Assembly (NCBI RefSeq): GCF_035751725.1
Contig: NZ_CP142104.1
Location: 5,642,001-5,706,000 of the forward strand
Reading direction: 5' to 3'
DNA from: Pseudomonas frederiksbergensis
GTDB taxonomy: Bacteria; Pseudomonadota; Gammaproteobacteria; Pseudomonadales; Pseudomonadaceae
DNA length: 64,000 nucleotides
This document shows positions 1 through 7,473 of the stretch, piece after piece. The notes beneath the pieces were generated by a model, which saw only the letters and a program-made list of their open reading frames with translations, did no database searches and was not told the origin of the DNA. A program made the position numbers and the translations under genes. How positions within the stretch are numbered: the stretch's first letter is position 1; each line of letters opens with the position of its first letter.

Positions 1-527
1 TGTCGCAAATCGACGGCGTGGTGCTCGCACGGGTCCATGTGGTCCTTCCGGAACGGGTCGCGCCAGGCGAGCCGGTGCAGCCGGCATCGGCCTCGGTATT
101 CATCAAGCACACCAGCGCGCTCGATCCCGACAGCATCACGCCGCGAGTGCGCAACCTGGTCGCCAGCGGGATTCCTGGCATGGCCGACGCCGCCCAGAAC
201 CCGGCCAAGCTGTCGGTGGTCTTCGTGCCCGCCGCGGCTTATCAGGAACGGCGCAAGATGGCCTATTTCGGTCCGTTCCTGATGCAGGCCGATGACATCG
301 GCTACTGGAGGGGCATGACCGTGGCGGCCGGCATCACGTTGTTCGCACTTCTGGCGGGCGCCATGTACAGCCTCTACCGGTTGTGGCGCAACGGCGTGCT
401 GGTGCTGCCGCGCTTTTTCGATCGCAAGACCGGAACGCCGACGCCGCAACCGAGCGGTGCAACACCGTCGCTGTTTGCGGTAAAGAACCCGGGAGCCAAG
501 CCTGACAGCAAGGGGACGGCAGCATGA
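1..527 (+). CDS. hrcJ: T3SS inner-ring lipoprotein HrcJ/SctJ (RscJ), 5' truncated by window edge
   Basis: The reading frame is open from the first base, so only the C-terminal ~175 residues are present. They match the YscJ/FliF family: a periplasmic ring-building part with the family-like stretch ARVHVVLP near the start, then one hydrophobic membrane segment (AAGITLFALLAGAMYSLYRL) and a basic cytoplasmic tail. SctJ forms the inner-membrane ring of the injectisome with SctD (HrpQ). The signal peptide and lipobox lie outside the window. Its stop overlaps the next start (ATGA), indicating translational coupling, and the order hrcJ-hrpD-hrpE is that of the P. syringae hrpZ operon. Confidence 0.93.
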   Translation, partial: SQIDGVVLARVHVVLPERVAPGEPVQPASASVFIKHTSALDPDSITPRVRNLVASGIPGMADAAQNPAKLSVVFVPAAAYQERRKMAYFGPFLMQADDIGYWRGMTVAAGITLFALLAGAMYSLYRLWRNGVLVLPRFFDRKTGTPTPQPSGATPSLFAVKNPGAKPDSKGTAA

Positions 528-1111
528 AAACGGCGCTCGATTGGGTTCGCTGGTGGAGCCACGCGTGGCGCGAAGCCGACCCAGACTGGTATCCGCCAGC
601 GCTTCGCCTGTTGACCGCAGCACAAATGGACGCCTTGGCGCGAGGGCACCATGCTGCACTGGCGCGCAGTTTCGGCATCACGCCCTGCATGCCGCCGCAG
701 CCCAGCCCTTCGGTGCTGTCGCTATGCTGCGGCACGCCCCGAACCGTGCACCTTGCTTGCCAATTGGTGGCGAACACGTGCTCGCCGTCAACGGCATCCG
801 ATGAGCTTTGCCCACAGGACCGAGCCTGGTGCGAGCGCACCGCCAAGGCGCTGCGTCCCGGCCATTGGCTTGAACAAGGCCAGGATTCGCTCGCGCTGCT
901 GCGCGCCTGGCTGGGAGAACGGACGTGGGAGCGGGCGCGCCTGGCCTTCCCTCGCAGCAGGATTATCGCCCTCCAATCGCAACCCTCCCCGCAGGCGCCT
1001 GGCGCCAAGCTCAATACGCTCTGGCAATCCGCCTGCTGGAAAGCCGAGCAAAGCCTGGCGCCCTCCACCACCCCAACGGAGACTCACGATGCTCGCCCGG
1101 CGCTCGCTTGA
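524..1111 (+). CDS. hrpD: T3SS sorting-platform protein HrpD (SctK-like)
   Basis: 195 residues, no signal peptide or membrane segment, rich in Trp/Ala/Leu. The sequence is poorly conserved, as is usual for HrpD/SctK. The call rests mainly on position between hrcJ and the SctL homologue, exactly as in the P. syringae hrpZ operon. SctK adaptors link the cytoplasmic ATPase/C-ring pods to the inner-membrane ring. The start overlaps the hrcJ stop by 4 bases and the end overlaps hrpE by 23 bases. An out-of-frame open stretch runs alongside but matches no family. Confidence 0.75.
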   Translation: MKTALDWVRWWSHAWREADPDWYPPALRLLTAAQMDALARGHHAALARSFGITPCMPPQPSPSVLSLCCGTPRTVHLACQLVANTCSPSTASDELCPQDRAWCERTAKALRPGHWLEQGQDSLALLRAWLGERTWERARLAFPRSRIIALQSQPSPQAPGAKLNTLWQSACWKAEQSLAPSTTPTETHDARPALA

Positions 1112-1670
1112 ACTACGCCCCGACGGTCAAGGCCTGCAACAGTCCTACATCCCTCGAGAAACCCTGGCCGACTGCGGCCGGGCACAGGTTGTGCTCGAAC
1201 AAGCCCAGGCCCAGGCCGCACAGCTGATTGCGCGCGCCGCCGAACAGGCCGACGCAGCAGTGATCGAGGCGCAAGCACAGTTCTGGAAGAAAGCCGAAAC
1301 CGTGCTCGCCGCCTGGGAAACCCAGCGCCAGGCCATGTGGGAACGGATCGAGACCAGCGCCGCGCAGCTGGTCAACGAGGCCCTGGGGACGCTTCTGGAG
1401 GAGATTCCAGCGCAGTCACGCATCGATGCGCTCGTGCGTCAGCTTGCGACGCGCCAGGACGACCCCATCGAAGCCACCCTTCGCTGCCACCCCGCAGACC
1501 TGCCTCGCTTGACGCAAAGCTTGGGCACGGCTGGCGAACGTCCTTGGACGCCCATGGCGGACGCCAACATGGATGTTCACCAGCTGAGGCTGGAAACGCC
1601 AGGAGGTACGTTCCTGCTCGACTGGGAAACAGCCGTCGAGGCCTTGCGCCTGCCTGAATCGCAGCAATAG
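1089..1670 (+). CDS. hrpE: T3SS ATPase stator HrpE/SctL
   Basis: 193 residues with the FliH/YscL layout: a short N-terminus, a long Ala/Gln/Glu-rich helical region (about residues 30-90, QAQAQAAQLIARAAEQADAA) and a C-terminal globular part. SctL dimers bind the ATPase SctN (HrcN) and connect it to SctQ. The start at 1089 has a GGAGA Shine-Dalgarno about 8 bases upstream. A longer upstream extension of the same frame is the shadow of hrpD and is rejected. Last gene of the hrcJ operon; a REP-like hairpin follows 9 bases later. Confidence 0.88.
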   Translation: MLARRSLELRPDGQGLQQSYIPRETLADCGRAQVVLEQAQAQAAQLIARAAEQADAAVIEAQAQFWKKAETVLAAWETQRQAMWERIETSAAQLVNEALGTLLEEIPAQSRIDALVRQLATRQDDPIEATLRCHPADLPRLTQSLGTAGERPWTPMADANMDVHQLRLETPGGTFLLDWETAVEALRLPESQQ

Positions 1671-1679
1671 CACCAAGAT

Positions 1680-1713
1680 CCCGTGGCGAGGGAGCTTGCT
1701 CACTCGCCACGGG
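1680..1713. repeat. REP-like hairpin between the hrpE and hrpF operons
   Basis: Perfect 11-bp inverted arms (CCCGTGGCGAG / CTCGCCACGGG) flank a 12-base centre containing GGAGCTTGCTC. The core GTGGCGAGGGAGCTTGCTC is shared with the repeat at 60821. It may terminate or stabilise the hrcJ-hrpD-hrpE transcript; there is no U-tract. Confidence 0.75.
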
Positions 1714-1775
1714 GGATTGCGCGCCCCTGAAGAACCGCGCGTCTCCCCTCCCGTTTCTTTTTCCTCACTTTTCGC

Positions 1776-1804
1776 GGAACCGCCACTGGCGTAACCACCA
1801 CTCA
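1776..1804 (+). promoter_or_regulatory. hrp box (HrpL-dependent promoter) of the hrpF-hrcC operon
   Basis: GGAACC-N16-CCACTCA, a perfect match to the consensus GGAACC-N15/16-CCACNNA. It ends 34 bases before the hrpF ATG. Confidence 0.92.
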
Positions 1805-1838
1805 TCCGGTGAATACGTCTACCTCGGAGGAACCGTCC

Positions 1839-2063
1839 ATGTCTTCTATCGATGCCATCCAGCGCCGCCTCGACACCTATTTCCAGCGCGCGACCGATAA
1901 CGTCAACAACGCGGCAATCAACGCCGCGCAGAGCCAATCACTCGACGATATGCATTCGTTCGTGACCAGCATGAACGGCATGTCGGTGGCGGTGAACGCG
2001 GCGACTCAACAAACCGCCGCCCACCACAATCTCGCCAAGGCGATCATCGATGCAATGCCATGA
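1839..2063 (+). CDS. hrpF: T3SS small accessory protein HrpF
   Basis: 74 residues, Ala/Asn/Gln-rich and probably all-helical, with no signal peptide. First gene after the hrp box at 1776, in the conserved order hrpF-hrpG-hrcC-hrpT-hrpV. Its size and composition fit the P. syringae HrpF family, which is needed for pilus/translocator export. The start is at 1839 (MSSIDAIQRR) because GGAGG lies 8 bases upstream; an in-frame ATG 30 bases earlier lacks such a site. The 3' end overlaps hrpG by 14 bases. Confidence 0.8.
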   Translation: MSSIDAIQRRLDTYFQRATDNVNNAAINAAQSQSLDDMHSFVTSMNGMSVAVNAATQQTAAHHNLAKAIIDAMP

Positions 2064-2475
2064 GCTGCGCTCACAGCTCGCCCGCTGGAGCGCCAGCGTC
2101 GATGGCCCGGAGCATTTCGCCGTCGTCGTCGACGATGGCGAAGCAGCTTTCGACAAGCTTGAGGACGGCCTGCTGGTATCGGTCGAGTTGAACGCCCCGC
2201 AAAGCAACGAAGCCTCCCTGGAGGACATTTTGCGACTGGCGCAACCAAGCCTCTCGCGATTTCCCGGAGCGCTGGCCCGCTCGCCCCAGGACGAGCGGTT
2301 ATGGCTACTGGCGCACCTGCCGCCGGACGCCCACGTCGACGACCTGGTCGAAGTGCTCGAAGCCCTGCTCAACCAGCGGGATACCTGGCAATCGATTCTC
2401 CATAAAGAACAACGTGCCGTGGCGCGACGCCCCTCGCACTTTCACTTGCTCGGAACAGGAATCCGCCATGCCTAA
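2050..2475 (+). CDS. hrpG: T3SS regulatory chaperone HrpG
   Basis: 141 residues, acidic, with the alpha/beta character of class I (CesT-like) chaperones. In P. syringae HrpG binds HrpV and so relieves HrpV inhibition of the activator HrpS. Identification rests on size, composition and position between hrpF and hrcC. It overlaps hrpF by 14 bases and the hrcC start by 8 bases, so the three are probably translationally coupled. Confidence 0.8.
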   Translation: MQCHELRSQLARWSASVDGPEHFAVVVDDGEAAFDKLEDGLLVSVELNAPQSNEASLEDILRLAQPSLSRFPGALARSPQDERLWLLAHLPPDAHVDDLVEVLEALLNQRDTWQSILHKEQRAVARRPSHFHLLGTGIRHA

Positions 2476-4618
2476 CAGGTGGCTTGCACCGTACTGCTCG
2501 ATGGCCTCAGGCAAGGTGAGCCTTGGCCGGTCGATCGCGCATCGCTGGACCAAAACCTCGCTGCTCGCGCTGGCGCTGGCTGCTGCCCTAGGCGCAGGCA
2601 TGCCGGTCGAGGCGGCGGTCCCGACCGACTGGAAGAACACGCCATACGCCTACGACGCGCAGAACACGCCGTTGCCCAAGGTCCTCGGCGACTTTGCCAA
2701 TACCTTCGGCGTGCAACTGGTGCTCGACGGTACGGTGAAGGGCACTGTCGATGGCCGGATGCGCGCCGACAGCCCCCAGGCGTTCCTCGATCGGCTCGGC
2801 CTGGAAAACCGTTTCCAATGGTTCATATACGGCAACACCATGTACGTCAGCCCACTGCAAAACCAGACCTCAAAGCGCCTGGAAGTGTCCGCCGACGCGG
2901 CACCGGACATGAAACAAGCCCTGACCGACATCGGTCTGCTCGACTCACGTTTCGGTTGGGGCGAGTTGCCCGACGAAGGTGTGGTGCTGGTCTCCGGCCC
3001 GGAACGCTACGTACGCCTGGTGGCGCGATTTGCCGAAGCGCGCAAGACGCCTGAAGAAAAGCAGGAAGTGATCAGCTTCCCGCTGCGTTATGCCACTGCC
3101 GCCGACCGCAGCGTCAATTACCGCGGCGATACGCTGGTGATCCCCGGGGTCGCGACTATCCTCAAAGGCCTGCTGGAAAGCCGCAGCGCGGTTTCGGGGG
3201 GAATGCAGGCCACTTCGCCGCAAGGCGCGTTCCAGAACATGCAGGCCCAGCAGTCCATGAGCATGGGCAACATCGAGCAGTTGGCGTTGAACGGCATGGG
3301 ACGGCCGAACACCAATCGCGTACAACCGGGAGGGAACACGAGTTCCGGCGGCCGGGGGCGGATCCGCGTCGAAGCCGATGTGCGCAACAATGCGGTGCTC
3401 ATCTACGACTCACCCAAACGGCGGGAGATCTACACACCGCTGATTCGTGATGTCGACGTCCCACGCAAACTCGTCGAGATCGATGCAATCATCCTCGACA
3501 TCGACCGCACCCAACTGGCCGAGCTCGCCTCCAACTGGAACGTCGAGAGCGGCGACCTGATCGGCGGCGCCTCGATGATTCGTCCTGGCGCCAGCTCGAC
3601 GGTGTTCATCCAGGACTACGGCGACTTCTCCGCACAATTGCGAGCCCTGGAAGGTCGTGGCCTGGCCTCGGTGGTGGCGAACCCATCGGTGCTGACCCTG
3701 GAAAACCAACCGGCGGTCATCGACTTCAGCCGGACCGAATACATCTCCGCCATCGGCGAACGCGTGGCCACCGTCGAGCCCATCACGGCGGGCACCAGCC
3801 TGCAGGTCGTGCCCCACACCATCGAGACTGGCGGTCGCAATCAGATCCAGATGTTCCTGGACATCGAAGACGGCCGCATCGAACCCTCGGAGGTCGGCCA
3901 GCAGACCCCCAGCGTACGCCGCGGCGTGGTCAGCACCCAAGCGGTGATGGGTGAAAGCCGCTCGTTGGTGGTGGGCGGTTTTCATACCGAGGAAACCGGC
4001 GACAACCTTGAGCGAGTGCCGTGGCTGGGGCGCATCCCGCTGATCGGGCCGCTGCTGTTCTCGTCAACCACGCGCGAGACCAGCCGCCGCGAACGGGTAT
4101 TCATCCTGACGCCCCGCCTGATCGGCGACCAGGTCGACCCGGCGCGCTACATCTCCGCGCTCGACCGCGAACAGGTGGACAGCGCCATGGCGCGCCTGGA
4201 AGAACGGCGCAACGGCACCCGCCCCATCGGTCGCGTCGAGGTCAGCGATGTCTTGGCGCAACTGGCCGATGGCAACATTCCGGCGACGTTCAAGCAGGCC
4301 ACCTCGATTCCTTACTCACCCGACACCCTGTGCGCGTTGCAACCGGGCTTGTCCCTGGATGCCGGCCGCGCCCAATGGTTCGCCGGCCCGGACTACGGCA
4401 TCGCCGTGGGCGTGGTACGCAATGACGGCGACCGGCGGTTGCGCTTCGACGAAGCGAGCTGCAGCACCCGCTGGACCCTGGCGAGTTCCGCCTGGCCGAA
4501 GGTGTGGCTCGAGCCCGGTGAAGAAACGGAAGTGTTCGTCGTCATGAAACAACCCAAGCGCACGCCAGGCGGCGGACGCGCTTCCCTCTTGCAAACCAGT
4601 GCGAGGACCGCGCCATGA
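2468..4618 (+). CDS. hrcC: T3SS outer-membrane secretin HrcC/SctC (RscC)
   Basis: 716 residues. A Sec signal peptide with hydrophobic core LLALALAAALGA ends near VEA. Periplasmic N-domains follow (PLPKVLGDFANTFGVQLVLDG at about 50), then the secretin core with VPWLGRIPLIGPLLFSS near residue 520 and the C-terminal VFILTPRLI motif. It forms the outer-membrane ring of the injectisome. The start at 2468 (MPNRWLAPYC) is preceded by an AGGA site; the 18-codon longer form lies inside hrpG. The ~120 residues after the secretin core resemble a pilotin-binding tail, and the next gene encodes HrpT, the likely pilotin. Confidence 0.95.
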   Translation: MPNRWLAPYCSMASGKVSLGRSIAHRWTKTSLLALALAAALGAGMPVEAAVPTDWKNTPYAYDAQNTPLPKVLGDFANTFGVQLVLDGTVKGTVDGRMRADSPQAFLDRLGLENRFQWFIYGNTMYVSPLQNQTSKRLEVSADAAPDMKQALTDIGLLDSRFGWGELPDEGVVLVSGPERYVRLVARFAEARKTPEEKQEVISFPLRYATAADRSVNYRGDTLVIPGVATILKGLLESRSAVSGGMQATSPQGAFQNMQAQQSMSMGNIEQLALNGMGRPNTNRVQPGGNTSSGGRGRIRVEADVRNNAVLIYDSPKRREIYTPLIRDVDVPRKLVEIDAIILDIDRTQLAELASNWNVESGDLIGGASMIRPGASSTVFIQDYGDFSAQLRALEGRGLASVVANPSVLTLENQPAVIDFSRTEYISAIGERVATVEPITAGTSLQVVPHTIETGGRNQIQMFLDIEDGRIEPSEVGQQTPSVRRGVVSTQAVMGESRSLVVGGFHTEETGDNLERVPWLGRIPLIGPLLFSSTTRETSRRERVFILTPRLIGDQVDPARYISALDREQVDSAMARLEERRNGTRPIGRVEVSDVLAQLADGNIPATFKQATSIPYSPDTLCALQPGLSLDAGRAQWFAGPDYGIAVGVVRNDGDRRLRFDEASCSTRWTLASSAWPKVWLEPGEETEVFVVMKQPKRTPGGGRASLLQTSARTAP

Positions 4619-4824
4619 GTCGCACGCTGAAGCTGCTTGTCTTGTTGCTGAGCCTGCCGGTATTCGCCGGCTGTGCAAACCGCTGGGGCTGCGAGGGCGA
4701 TGCCTGTGACCGCGCCGAACCCGATACCGGCCGCCTGGTGATCTGGTGGTCGCCGGGCATGCGCGGTGGCCTGGGCTCCCCCGAACACCCGCTCGACCAC
4801 ACGGTCGTTCCACTGGAGAACTGA
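4615..4824 (+). CDS. hrpT: T3SS lipoprotein HrpT, probable secretin pilotin
   Basis: 69 residues. The lipoprotein signal peptide MSRTLKLLVLLLSLPVFAGC carries a clear lipobox (VFAGC), so the mature protein starts at Cys20. The short mature part has three further Cys (CANRWGCEGDAC). Size, lipobox and position between hrcC and hrpV match P. syringae HrpT, which helps insert HrcC in the outer membrane. Overlaps the hrcC stop by 4 bases (ATGA). Confidence 0.88.
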   Translation: MSRTLKLLVLLLSLPVFAGCANRWGCEGDACDRAEPDTGRLVIWWSPGMRGGLGSPEHPLDHTVVPLEN

Positions 4825-4830
4825 AACGGT

Positions 4831-5208
4831 ATGTCTTTTTCGGTACACAGCGTAAGCACGCGCCAGGCTTTTCAGAAAAACATCATCGCCGGCATCGCGA
4901 CGTATTGGGAAATAGCCCCGGGCATCGAGTTTTGCTTGCGACGCGAGCCCCACAGCGTGGGGCTCGCCTTGCAGGTACAAAGCCAGGCACTGGGCGTCAA
5001 TCAACTCCAGCGCGCGCTCGAACGCCGCTTCGCCCAGCCGAGTGACTATGCGCAGCTGTTCCTGTTTCTCGATCCGCAGCGGGCATTGGTGGTCTGGCAA
5101 GCGCTGCCCGAGGCGCCGATATCCTCGGAACTGCTCGATGAGATCCAGTCCAGGCAGTTATCGCTGCTGGGCCTGGAGGACCTTGACGACTATTGCGTCA
5201 CTTATTAA
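4831..5208 (+). CDS. hrpV: T3SS negative regulator HrpV
   Basis: 125 residues, cytoplasmic and CesT-like in composition. HrpV of P. syringae binds the bEBP HrpS and represses hrpL until HrpG sequesters it. Identified by length, position after hrpT and general similarity. It lies 6 bases downstream of hrpT; the encoded pair HrpV/HrpG sits in an HrpL-driven operon and so closes a feedback loop on hrpL. Confidence 0.83.
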   Translation: MSFSVHSVSTRQAFQKNIIAGIATYWEIAPGIEFCLRREPHSVGLALQVQSQALGVNQLQRALERRFAQPSDYAQLFLFLDPQRALVVWQALPEAPISSELLDEIQSRQLSLLGLEDLDDYCVTY

Positions 5209-5221
5209 GGGAGGCTTCATA

Positions 5222-5668
5222 ATGGCCACACCGCTCGCCCAACGCCTGATCGCGGCGCTGGCGGAACATCTGCATACCGATCTTCAGCTGGAGGGCGGCG
5301 TGTGCGCACTGTACGACACGAACAATCGCGAGGCCGTGATCATCGAGCTGCCTGATCACGGCGACGTCGCCATCCTGCATTGTTCGATCGAGGTGCCCCT
5401 GCACATGCCCGGCCTGCACAAGCGCTTGCTGGAACTCAACTTTCGCCTGGACTTGCTCGCCGGCAGTTGGCTGGCCCTGGACGACCAGGGCAGCGTTCGC
5501 TTGTGTGCCCACTGCCCGTTGTCGATGCTGGATGAAGCGCAGTTCTGCCATTGGATCGTGGGCTTCATCGCGCAGGTCGGCGAGGTGCGTACACGCTTGG
5601 TAGCGTCCGCAACGCCAACGGCTTCACGTCCAGCCTCGCTCAATGCGAGCCGCCCGCGACTGGTCTAG
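5222..5668 (+). CDS. CesT-like type III secretion chaperone (unassigned substrate)
   Basis: 148 residues, acidic in the first 125. The class I chaperone pattern is visible: N-terminal helix (LAQRLIAALAEHLH), beta strands around ALYDTNNREAVIIELP, a second helix with a LLELNFRLDLLAGSWLALDD strand turn, and a C-terminal helix; a short basic Ser/Pro-rich tail follows. ATG at 5222 has GGGAGG 9 bases upstream; the longer open frame is the shadow of hrpV. It lies 13 bases after hrpV and probably shares its HrpL-dependent transcript. It is not part of the minimal P. syringae hrpC operon. The convergent gene at 5731-6240 is an obvious candidate client (inference). Confidence 0.7.
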   Translation: MATPLAQRLIAALAEHLHTDLQLEGGVCALYDTNNREAVIIELPDHGDVAILHCSIEVPLHMPGLHKRLLELNFRLDLLAGSWLALDDQGSVRLCAHCPLSMLDEAQFCHWIVGFIAQVGEVRTRLVASATPTASRPASLNASRPRLV

Positions 5669-5674
5669 ACAGAA

Positions 5675-5702
5675 CGTGGCGAGGGATTTATCCCTCGCCA
5701 CG
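5675..5702. terminator. Hairpin between the converging T3SS operons
   Basis: Perfect 12-bp stem (CGTGGCGAGGGA / TCCCTCGCCACG) with a TTTA loop, midway between the stop codons of two convergent genes. Its arms share the GTGGCGAGGG core with the REP-like elements at 1680 and 60821. Probable bidirectional transcript end; there is no U-tract. Confidence 0.7.
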
Positions 5703-5730
5703 GGTTGTTCCTGCAAAGTGATCACGAATC

Positions 5731-6240
5731 CTACCGAAGCTTCATCGCCTCGCCACCCTCCTGCATGACTTTACGTGCGGTGTCCATGAAGCCCTTGGTG
5801 ACCTCCGTCACCGTATCGCTCATCAGCTTGGCCATGTCGGCGGAGCTTTTGACCAGCACCATGGCGCTCTGGCGCTCCTCCATTTGCATTTGCATGTCGA
5901 ACTGCCTTTCCATCAATTGCCTTTGACGGGTCTCCATTTCATTCATGAACGAGTCGGGCGTGCGAGGTGCCGGCGTTGAGCTGGACCCTTGCGTGTCATC
6001 CAGCGGCCGATCCTCGGCCCTTGCCGTGCGGTTCGCGCCCCGGGTGCGGGGCCGGCCACGTTGATGCACCGCAGGGGGCATCGACGACGAACGCCCTCGC
6101 TCGTGCAGGCTTTGGGTGCCGGTGCGCTGCTGGGCCTCGCGAGGCTGCTGGCTCAGCGAGGGTGAGCGCGATGAGTGCAAGCCTTCGGTGCCATGCAGGG
6201 CACCGGTGCTCCTTATGGATAGCGGATTGGGTTCAGGCAT
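5731..6240 (-). CDS. Unrecognised HrpL-regulated protein, candidate type III secreted substrate
   Basis: 169 residues, no family recognised. Residues 1-100 are Ser/Arg/Pro/Gln/Thr-rich and look disordered, starting MPEPNPLSIRSTG, the composition typical of T3SS export signals. Residues 100-169 are strongly helical and Met/Gln/Glu-rich (RQFDMQMQMEERQSAM, then KLMSDTVTEVTKGFMDTARK), coiled-coil or amphipathic in character. No signal peptide or membrane segment. A perfect hrp box lies 81 bases upstream of the ATG, which has GGAGA ahead of it. It follows hrcU by 117 bases. Possible roles are secreted helper, effector or filament/translocon component; none is proven. Confidence 0.72.
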   Translation of the reverse strand: MPEPNPLSIRSTGALHGTEGLHSSRSPSLSQQPREAQQRTGTQSLHERGRSSSMPPAVHQRGRPRTRGANRTARAEDRPLDDTQGSSSTPAPRTPDSFMNEMETRQRQLMERQFDMQMQMEERQSAMVLVKSSADMAKLMSDTVTEVTKGFMDTARKVMQEGGEAMKLR

Positions 6241-6321
6241 GGGAAATCTCCACGAGTCGATGGGCGTGCAAGGTGCACTGTCGGCAAGCAGGCATCGCTC
6301 GGGCGAGCCTCGCTCCCTAGC

Positions 6322-6350
6322 TGAGTGGTATCTCCCGGTGCGGCGGTTCC
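6322..6350 (-). promoter_or_regulatory. hrp box of the unrecognised gene downstream of hrcU
   Basis: On the minus strand GGAACC-N16-CCACTCA, a perfect consensus match with 16-base spacing. It sits in the 117-base gap between hrcU and the next gene, giving that gene an HrpL promoter separate from the hrpJ operon. Confidence 0.88.
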
Positions 6351-6357
6351 ATCGTTC

Positions 6358-7458
6358 TCAGCGCAGGTTCAGTTCGGGGATTTCGATCACGTCGCCCTTG
6401 GCTTCGTCATCCAGCTCGCGCAGCACCCGATAGATGTGCGCAACGGCCTGGAGCGTCTCCCTCGGGATGTAACCACCAACGTCTTCGCGGTAAATCGTCC
6501 GCGCCAGCCAGATACATTGGATGACCGGGATCCGCGCCGCCTTCGCCCGCTCGATCAGCGCGCGGGCATCGGCGTCGACCCCTTTGGTGATCAACTGCGG
6601 CAACGGTGTTTCTTCCGGTCGGTAGAGCAGTGCGACGGCGAAGTGAGTGGGGTTGACCACCACCACGTCGGCCTCCTCCACCGGCTTGGTTTCCTTGCCG
6701 GCGGGTTGGTCGATCAATTGCCGGGCCAGGCTGCGGCGGTGCATCTTGACGTGGGGGTCGCCCTCCATTTCCTTGAACTCCTTGCGCACCTCTTCCTCGC
6801 TCATGCGCAAGCGCTTGGCGAAGAAATACTTCTGCAAGCCGAAATCGAGAATCGCCAACACCAGCAACACGCCCAGGCAGATGTGCATGATGTGCCGGAA
6901 CAAGCCGGCAAGCCCGCGCCAATAGCTGTCGAGGTCTCCATTGACCAGACTGATCAACGACCCGAGGGCAGGCATCGTCACCAGGTACAACACACTGGCA
7001 ATGAACACCGCCTTGACCAGCCCCATGAACAGCTGGATCAGCGCCTGGGCGGAAAACATCTGCTGGGCCTGGTTCAACGGATTCAAGCGATTCGGATCGG
7101 GCTGGAGGGCCTCGGGTGCGAACAGGAAGCCGAACTGCACCCAACCGGCGATCAGGCGCGTGGCAATGGCCAGCCCCACGGTCATCAAGGTAAAACTCAG
7201 TAGCACGCCGCCGGCATGGGCCAGGGTTTCCTCGAAGGCGCGGACAAAGTCGCCATCGAGCCGGTGCAGCGGGAACGCGACCATGTCGCCCAGCGCCTGC
7301 ATGCTGTTATCGGCCTGGGTCAATGCCACTTCGGTGACAGCCGTGAGCACAAGCAGGCTGCTCAGGTCCTGGCTCTGGCCGACCTGGCCTTTCTTGCGTG
7401 CGTCGCGGATTTTTTTCGGCGTCGCCTGCTTGGTCTTTTCGCCGCTGTCTTCGCTCAT
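6358..7458 (-). CDS. hrcU: T3SS export-apparatus switch protein HrcU/SctU (RscU)
   Basis: 366 residues of the FlhB/YscU family. A basic N-terminus (KTKQATPKKIRDARKKG) is followed by four membrane segments (about 35-55, 85-110, 140-165, 185-210) and a cytoplasmic domain with the self-cleavage motif N-P-T-H at residues 269-272. Cleavage between N and P switches export from early to late substrates together with the ruler SctP (HrpP). It lies 15 bases after hrcT and is the last of the canonical apparatus genes in the hrpJ operon. Confidence 0.96.
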   Translation of the reverse strand: MSEDSGEKTKQATPKKIRDARKKGQVGQSQDLSSLLVLTAVTEVALTQADNSMQALGDMVAFPLHRLDGDFVRAFEETLAHAGGVLLSFTLMTVGLAIATRLIAGWVQFGFLFAPEALQPDPNRLNPLNQAQQMFSAQALIQLFMGLVKAVFIASVLYLVTMPALGSLISLVNGDLDSYWRGLAGLFRHIMHICLGVLLVLAILDFGLQKYFFAKRLRMSEEEVRKEFKEMEGDPHVKMHRRSLARQLIDQPAGKETKPVEEADVVVVNPTHFAVALLYRPEETPLPQLITKGVDADARALIERAKAARIPVIQCIWLARTIYREDVGGYIPRETLQAVAHIYRVLRELDDEAKGDVIEIPELNLR

Positions 7459-7473
7459 GTACGAGCCCCTCCT

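Noticed and set aside
5180..5215. Separate hrp box for the chaperone gene at 5222
   Set aside because: Best candidate GGACCT-N14-TCACTTA has two -35 mismatches and a wrong spacer.
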